A stretch of 36,256 nt of DNA from Flavobacterium sp. (GTDB lineage: Bacteria; Bacteroidota; Bacteroidia; Flavobacteriales; Flavobacteriaceae), in NCBI RefSeq assembly GCF_021151785.1, contig NZ_JAGKWP010000009.1, forward strand, positions 1 to 36,256, in the 5' to 3' direction. The notes under the pieces are model-generated. The model saw only the letters and a program-made list of their open reading frames with translations, was not told the origin of the DNA and did no database searches. Position numbers and translations under genes: made by a program. How positions within the stretch are numbered: position 1 is the first letter of the stretch; each line of letters opens with the position of its first letter. Positions 31,401-36,256 of this stretch are shown here, piece after piece.

Positions 31401-34400
31401 ATGACAAAATTAAAAGATAAAAATACCGTTAAAAGATTTAACAGAATCACAATAGGTTTAGCTTCACCAGAATCAATCTTGGCAGAATCAAGAGGAGAAG
31501 TTTTAAAGCCTGAAACAATCAACTATCGTACGCATAAACCTGAGCGTGATGGTCTTTTCTGTGAAAGAATTTTTGGTCCAGTTAAAGACTACGAATGTGC
31601 TTGTGGTAAATATAAAAGAATTCGCTACAAAGGTATCGTATGTGACCGTTGTGGTGTAGAAGTTACTGAAAAGAAAGTAAGAAGAGACAGAGTTGGACAT
31701 ATCAATCTTGTAGTGCCAATTGCTCATATCTGGTATTTCCGTTCTTTACCTAACAAAATTGGATATTTACTTGGATTACCATCTAAGAAATTAGATATGA
31801 TTATCTATTATGAAAGATATGTGGTAATTCAACCAGGTATTGCAAAAGGACCTGACGGTGAAACTTTAAATACATTAGATTTCTTGACAGAAGAAGAGTA
31901 TTTAAATATTGCTGATTCTTTACCAATGGAAAATCAATATTTAGATGATTCTGATCCAAATAAATTCATTGCTAAAATGGGCGCTGAATGTATTATGGAT
32001 TTACTAGCTCGTACTGACTTAGATGACTTGTCCTATAAATTGCGTCACGCGGCTAATAATGAGACTTCTAAGCAAAGAAAAACGGAAGCCTTAAAACGTT
32101 TAAATGTTGTTGAATCATTCCGTGAGGCTAACAAAAATAGAGAAAATCTACCTGAATGGATGATTTTAAAAGTAATCCCGGTTATTCCACCTGAATTACG
32201 TCCGTTAGTGCCACTTGATGGAGGTCGTTTTGCAACTTCAGATTTAAATGACTTGTATAGAAGAGTTATTATCCGTAATAACCGTCTAAAACGTTTAATG
32301 GAAATTAAAGCTCCTGAAGTAATCTTACGTAATGAAAAACGTATGTTACAAGAAGCAGTTGATTCATTATTCGACAATACTAGAAAAGCTTCTGCTGTTA
32401 AAACAGAATCAAATAGACCTTTAAAATCTTTATCAGATTCATTAAAAGGTAAACAAGGACGTTTCCGTCAAAACTTATTAGGTAAACGTGTGGATTATTC
32501 TGCTCGTTCGGTAATTGTCGTTGGACCAGAAATGAAAATGTATGAATGTGGTCTTCCAAAAGATATGGCTGCAGAATTGTATAAACCATTCGTTATTCGT
32601 AAATTAATCGAAAGAGGAATCGTTAAAACAGTTAAGTCGGCTAAGAAAATTATTGATAAAAAAGAGCCAGTTGTATGGGATATCTTAGAAAATGTAATCA
32701 AAGGACATCCTGTATTGCTAAACCGTGCTCCAACTCTTCACAGATTAGGTATTCAAGCTTTCCAACCTAAGTTAATTGAAGGAAAAGCAATCCAGTTACA
32801 CCCATTGACTTGTACGGCTTTCAACGCCGATTTCGATGGTGACCAGATGGCCGTTCATTTACCTTTAGGACCTGAAGCAATCTTAGAAGCTCAATTGTTA
32901 ATGTTGGCTTCTCATAATATTCTAAACCCTGCAAATGGTGCTCCTATTACAGTACCTTCTCAGGACATGGTATTGGGTCTTTATTACATGACTAAAGAAA
33001 GATTGTCTACACCTGAATATCCAATTAAAGGTGAAGGTTTAACATTCTATTCAGTTGAAGAAGTTCATATTGCTTTAAACGAAGGGCGCTTAGATTTAAA
33101 TGCTCGTGTTAAAGTAAGAACAAAAGACTTTAATGAAGAAGGTGAACTAGTATACAAAATTATTCAAACAACTGCAGGTAGAGTATTATTTAATGAAGTA
33201 GTTCCTGAAGCAGCTGGTTATATTAATGAGGTTTTAACAAAAAAATCGTTAAGAGATATTATTGGTAAAATCTTGGCTGTAACTGATGTTCCTACAACTG
33301 CTGCATTCCTTGATAATATTAAGGATATGGGGTATAAATTTGCCTTCAAAGGTGGTTTATCATTCAGTTTAGGTGATATTAAAGTTCCAGATGAAAAAGA
33401 ACCTTTAATTGCTAGTGCAAGAGAAGAAGTAGATGCAATTACAATGAATTATAACATGGGTCTTATTACAAATAATGAGCGTTATAATCAGGTAATTGAC
33501 GTTTGGACTTCTGCTAATGCTAAATTAACAGAGTATGCTATGAAAAACATCAGAGAAGATCAACAAGGATTCAACTCTGTGTACATGATGCTTGATTCTG
33601 GAGCAAGGGGTTCAAAAGAACAGATTCGTCAGTTAACAGGTATGCGTGGATTGATGGCTAAGCCTAAAAAATCTACTGCTGCTGGAGGTGAAATTATTGA
33701 AAATCCAATTTTATCAAACTTTAAAGAAGGTTTATCAATCTTAGAATATTTTATCTCTACACACGGTGCTCGTAAAGGTCTTGCCGATACGGCCTTAAAA
33801 ACAGCCGATGCAGGATATTTAACAAGAAGACTACATGACGTTTCTCAAGATGTTATTATCAATTCTGTTGATTGTGGTACATTGAGAGGAATTGAAGTTA
33901 CAGCTCTAAAGAAAAACGAAGAAATTGTTGAATCTTTAGGAGAAAGAATTTTAGGTCGTGTAGCTTTACAGGATGTTGTAAATCCATTAGATTCTGAAAT
34001 TTTAGTTCACGCTGGTGAAGAAATAACTGAGGCTATTGTTAAAAAGATTGAAGGATCTCCAGTTGAAAAAGTGGAAGTTCGTTCAGCTTTAACTTGTGAA
34101 GCTAAAAAAGGTATTTGTGCTAAATGTTACGGTAGAAATTTAGCTACTGGTAAAATGGCTCAAAAAGGTGAAGCTGTAGGAGTTATTGCTGCACAATCAA
34201 TTGGAGAGCCAGGTACACAGTTAACACTTCGTACGTTCCACGTTGGAGGGGTTGCAGGTGGTATATCTGAAGAGTCAAGTATTGTTGCTCGTTTTGGTGG
34301 TAGATTAGAAATTGAGGACTTAAAAACAGTTAAAGGTGAGGATGCAGAAGGAAATACAATTGATATTGTAATTTCTCGTTCAACTGAATTAAAATTAGTT

Positions 34401-35699
34401 GATGCTAAAACAGGAATTGTTTTAAATACGCATAATATTCCATATGGTTCTACAATTTATGTGAAAGATGGAGATGTTGTTGAAAAAGGAGCAACTATTT
34501 GTAAATGGGACCCATATAATGGTGTAATTGTTTCTGAATTTACTGGTAAAGTTGGTTATGAAGATATCGAACAAGGACAATCGTTCTTGGTAGAAATTGA
34601 CGAACAAACTGGTTTCCAAGAAAAAGTAATTTCTGAGGCACGTAATAAAAAATTAATTCCAACATTACATATTTATGGTAAAGATGGTGAATTAATTAGA
34701 TCATATAACTTACCAGTAGGAGCTCACTTAATGGTAGACGATGGTGAAAAAATTAAAGCAGGTAAAGTTTTAGTTAAAATTCCTCGTCGTTCTTCTAAAG
34801 CAGGAGATATTACAGGAGGTTTACCAAGAATTACAGAGTTATTAGAAGCTCGTAATCCTTCTAATCCAGCTGTGGTTTCAGAAATTGATGGTGTGGTAAC
34901 ATTTGGAAAAGTGAAGCGAGGTAATAGAGAGTTATCAATTGAGTCGAAATTTGGAGAAGTGAAGAAATACTTAGTAAAACTTTCTAACCAAATATTAGTT
35001 CAAGAAAATGACTTTGTAAGAGCTGGGATGCCATTATCTGATGGTGCAATCACTCCAGATGATATTTTAAGAATTCAAGGACCATCTGCTGTACAACAAT
35101 ACTTAGTGAACGAAATTCAAGAAGTATATCGTTTGCAAGGGGTAAAAATCAATGACAAGCACTTTGAAGTAGTGATTCGTCAGATGATGAGAAAAGTGCA
35201 AATACAAGATCCAGGAGATACATTATTCTTAGAAGATCAATTAGTTCATGCTAGTGATTTTATCGAAGAAAATGATAAATTATATGGAATGAAAGTAATC
35301 GAAGACGCTGGAGATTCTTCTAACTTAAAACCTGGGCAGATAGTTACTCCAAGAGAGTTAAGAGATGAAAATTCATTGTTAAAGCGTGAAGATAAAAATT
35401 TAGTAATTGCAAGAGATGTAGTTCCTGCTACCGCTACTCCAATTCTTCAAGGTATTACTAGAGCATCATTACAAACGAAGTCGTTCATTTCAGCTGCATC
35501 ATTCCAGGAAACTACAAAAGTATTAAATGAAGCAGCGGTTGCTGGTAAAATTGATACATTAGAAGGATTGAAAGAAAATGTTATTGTAGGTCACAGAATT
35601 CCTGCTGGTACAGGTATGAGAGATTATGATAATATCCTTGTAGGTTCTAAAGATGAATACAGTGAATTGATGGCTTCAAAAGAAGAAATTAATTTCTAA
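31401..35699 (+). CDS. rpoC: DNA-directed RNA polymerase beta' subunit
   Basis: Largest RNA polymerase subunit, holding the catalytic magnesium. The first zinc site is C66, C68, C81 and C84 (CACGKYKR and IVCDRCGVEV). The catalytic loop NADFDGDQMA places D477, D479 and D481. The second zinc cluster lies in CEAKKGICAKCYGRNLATG, followed by the trigger-loop region with GEAVGVIAAQSIGEPGTQLT and LRTFHVGG. The length of 1432 residues is typical for Bacteroidota. It ends the rpl-rpo series; a strong terminator follows 25 bases downstream. Confidence 0.98.
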   Translation: MTKLKDKNTVKRFNRITIGLASPESILAESRGEVLKPETINYRTHKPERDGLFCERIFGPVKDYECACGKYKRIRYKGIVCDRCGVEVTEKKVRRDRVGHINLVVPIAHIWYFRSLPNKIGYLLGLPSKKLDMIIYYERYVVIQPGIAKGPDGETLNTLDFLTEEEYLNIADSLPMENQYLDDSDPNKFIAKMGAECIMDLLARTDLDDLSYKLRHAANNETSKQRKTEALKRLNVVESFREANKNRENLPEWMILKVIPVIPPELRPLVPLDGGRFATSDLNDLYRRVIIRNNRLKRLMEIKAPEVILRNEKRMLQEAVDSLFDNTRKASAVKTESNRPLKSLSDSLKGKQGRFRQNLLGKRVDYSARSVIVVGPEMKMYECGLPKDMAAELYKPFVIRKLIERGIVKTVKSAKKIIDKKEPVVWDILENVIKGHPVLLNRAPTLHRLGIQAFQPKLIEGKAIQLHPLTCTAFNADFDGDQMAVHLPLGPEAILEAQLLMLASHNILNPANGAPITVPSQDMVLGLYYMTKERLSTPEYPIKGEGLTFYSVEEVHIALNEGRLDLNARVKVRTKDFNEEGELVYKIIQTTAGRVLFNEVVPEAAGYINEVLTKKSLRDIIGKILAVTDVPTTAAFLDNIKDMGYKFAFKGGLSFSLGDIKVPDEKEPLIASAREEVDAITMNYNMGLITNNERYNQVIDVWTSANAKLTEYAMKNIREDQQGFNSVYMMLDSGARGSKEQIRQLTGMRGLMAKPKKSTAAGGEIIENPILSNFKEGLSILEYFISTHGARKGLADTALKTADAGYLTRRLHDVSQDVIINSVDCGTLRGIEVTALKKNEEIVESLGERILGRVALQDVVNPLDSEILVHAGEEITEAIVKKIEGSPVEKVEVRSALTCEAKKGICAKCYGRNLATGKMAQKGEAVGVIAAQSIGEPGTQLTLRTFHVGGVAGGISEESSIVARFGGRLEIEDLKTVKGEDAEGNTIDIVISRSTELKLVDAKTGIVLNTHNIPYGSTIYVKDGDVVEKGATICKWDPYNGVIVSEFTGKVGYEDIEQGQSFLVEIDEQTGFQEKVISEARNKKLIPTLHIYGKDGELIRSYNLPVGAHLMVDDGEKIKAGKVLVKIPRRSSKAGDITGGLPRITELLEARNPSNPAVVSEIDGVVTFGKVKRGNRELSIESKFGEVKKYLVKLSNQILVQENDFVRAGMPLSDGAITPDDILRIQGPSAVQQYLVNEIQEVYRLQGVKINDKHFEVVIRQMMRKVQIQDPGDTLFLEDQLVHASDFIEENDKLYGMKVIEDAGDSSNLKPGQIVTPRELRDENSLLKREDKNLVIARDVVPATATPILQGITRASLQTKSFISAASFQETTKVLNEAAVAGKIDTLEGLKENVIVGHRIPAGTGMRDYDNILVGSKDEYSELMASKEEINF

Positions 35700-35707
35700 G
35701 AATTTAT

Positions 35708-35715
35708 TAAATTTG
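35708..35715 (+). promoter_or_regulatory. Weak candidate TAnnTTTG box before the rpoC terminator
   Basis: TAAATTTG precedes the terminator hairpin. A transcript from here would have to pass the hairpin to reach the DUF3467 gene. No -33 TTG is seen, so this may be chance. Confidence 0.25.
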
Positions 35716-35724
35716 ACTATATTT

Positions 35725-35760
35725 AAAACCTAACAGTATTCGTATTGTTAGGTTTTTTTT
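35725..35760 (+). terminator. Intrinsic terminator after rpoC
   Basis: AAAACCTAACA at 35725-35735 pairs perfectly with TGTTAGGTTTT at 35746-35756, with T to 35760. It lies only 14 bases before the ATG of the DUF3467 gene. Confidence 0.92.
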
Positions 35761-35774
35761 AAATCTATATACTT

Positions 35775-36083
35775 ATGGAAAACAACAATCAAGAAGGACA
35801 AATTAACATTGAGTTAGACGAAACAATTGCTGAAGGGATTTATTCAAATTTAGCTATTATTAATCATTCTAATACGGAATTCGTTTTAGATTTTATTAGT
35901 ATGATGCCAGGTGTTCCAAAGGCAAAAGTAAAATCAAGAATTGTTTTAACACCTCAACATGCAAAAAGATTATTAGGAGCTTTGCATGAAAATATAAAAC
36001 GTTTTGAGCATCAGCATGGTGAAATAAAAGAAGGTGAACAACCTAATATACCATTAAATTTTGGACCAACAGGAAAGGCTTAG
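35775..36083 (+). CDS. DUF3467 family protein
   Basis: A 102-residue acidic protein of the DUF3467 family, function unknown. It has the family core YSNLAIINHSNTEFVLDF, an MMPGVPKAKVKSRIVLTP turn and a helix HAKRLLGALHENIKRFE. There is no signal peptide or membrane segment, so it is probably cytoplasmic. The position directly after rpoC suggests a link to transcription or translation, but a strong terminator separates them and no good promoter lies between that terminator and the ATG. A second strong terminator follows, so the gene is a tightly bounded unit. Confidence 0.85.
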   Translation: MENNNQEGQINIELDETIAEGIYSNLAIINHSNTEFVLDFISMMPGVPKAKVKSRIVLTPQHAKRLLGALHENIKRFEHQHGEIKEGEQPNIPLNFGPTGKA

Positions 36084-36103
36084 TGTTTTATTTTTATCTT
36101 TTC

Positions 36104-36140
36104 AAAGAGATTGATTTTGTTTTAAATCAGTCTCTTTTTT
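36104..36140 (+). terminator. Intrinsic terminator of the DUF3467 gene
   Basis: The 14-base arms at 36104-36117 (AAAGAGATTGATTT) and 36124-36137 pair throughout with one wobble around a six-base loop, then T to 36140. Confidence 0.9.
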
Positions 36141-36223
36141 GTTTTTAGTAAAAAAATATTCTTAATTATTGATTAAAAATAAATGTTTTTGTTGTAATTA
36201 CTGAAATATTAAAAATAAAAAAA

Positions 36224-36231
36224 TAAATTTG
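36224..36231 (+). promoter_or_regulatory. Candidate TAnnTTTG box for a gene beyond the window
   Basis: TAAATTTG in very AT-rich sequence after the last terminator. No -33 element at normal distance. It may serve the next gene, which is not visible. Confidence 0.35.
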
Positions 36232-36256
36232 TAAATTACTTTTAATTTATTTTAAC

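Overview
The window reads as chromosomal DNA of a low-GC member of the Bacteroidota, most likely Flavobacterium or a close relative in the Flavobacteriaceae (inferred, not searched). Support: about a dozen TAnnTTTG promoter boxes of the Bacteroidota type; A-rich start regions with no Shine-Dalgarno (SD) sequence almost everywhere; a SusC/SusD pair; DUF5686, Porin_10, DUF2851 and DUF3467 family proteins; and a LysRS with a C-terminal extension. No phage, insertion sequence, CRISPR array or other mobile element was seen.

Layout. 1-120: SRP RNA with its own promoter and U-tract. 204-4175: M28 peptidase lipoprotein, aroQ (overlapping it by one base) and a DUF5686 outer-membrane protein, closed by a bidirectional terminator shared with the convergent lysS. 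4222-7809: lysS and lipB, divergent, then rnhB facing lipB. 8008-12912: a SusC/SusD pair with its own terminator and no carbohydrate-active enzyme beside it. 12955-16316: a putative porin and a cysteine synthase/cystathionine beta-synthase with CBS domains. 16357-20954: DUF2851 protein, a PspC-like small membrane protein, a membrane-anchored helix-hairpin-helix protein, an acyl-CoA dehydrogenase and an unrecognised lipoprotein. 21011-36140: translation and transcription genes in the order rpsU, tyrosine recombinase, hpf, tRNA-Thr/Tyr/Thr, tuf, tRNA-Trp, secE, nusG, rplK, rplA, rplJ, rplL, rpoB, rpoC, DUF3467.

How it works together. The last 15 kb holds one elongation factor, four tRNAs, bS21, a hibernation factor, the L11/L1/L10/L7-L12 stalk proteins and the two large RNA polymerase subunits. 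Terminator-like or processing-type RNA hairpins sit at most of the junctions (before the first tRNA, after tuf, before rplK, between rplL and rpoB, between rpoB and rpoC, after rpoC). The clearest regulatory signal is a strong SD in front of rpsU, the only one in the window. In Flavobacterium ribosomes bS21 takes part in hiding the anti-SD, so this points to autogenous control.

I did not find a new multi-gene system. The best leads are regulatory: the rpsU SD, GC-rich initial transcribed sequences at promoters of translation genes, terminator hairpins interlocked with promoters (rpsU/recombinase and the tRNA-tuf leader), and structured intergenic RNAs in the rpl-rpo cluster. Coordinates and base pairings were read by eye. 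Family assignments come from recognised motifs and were not searched against databases.
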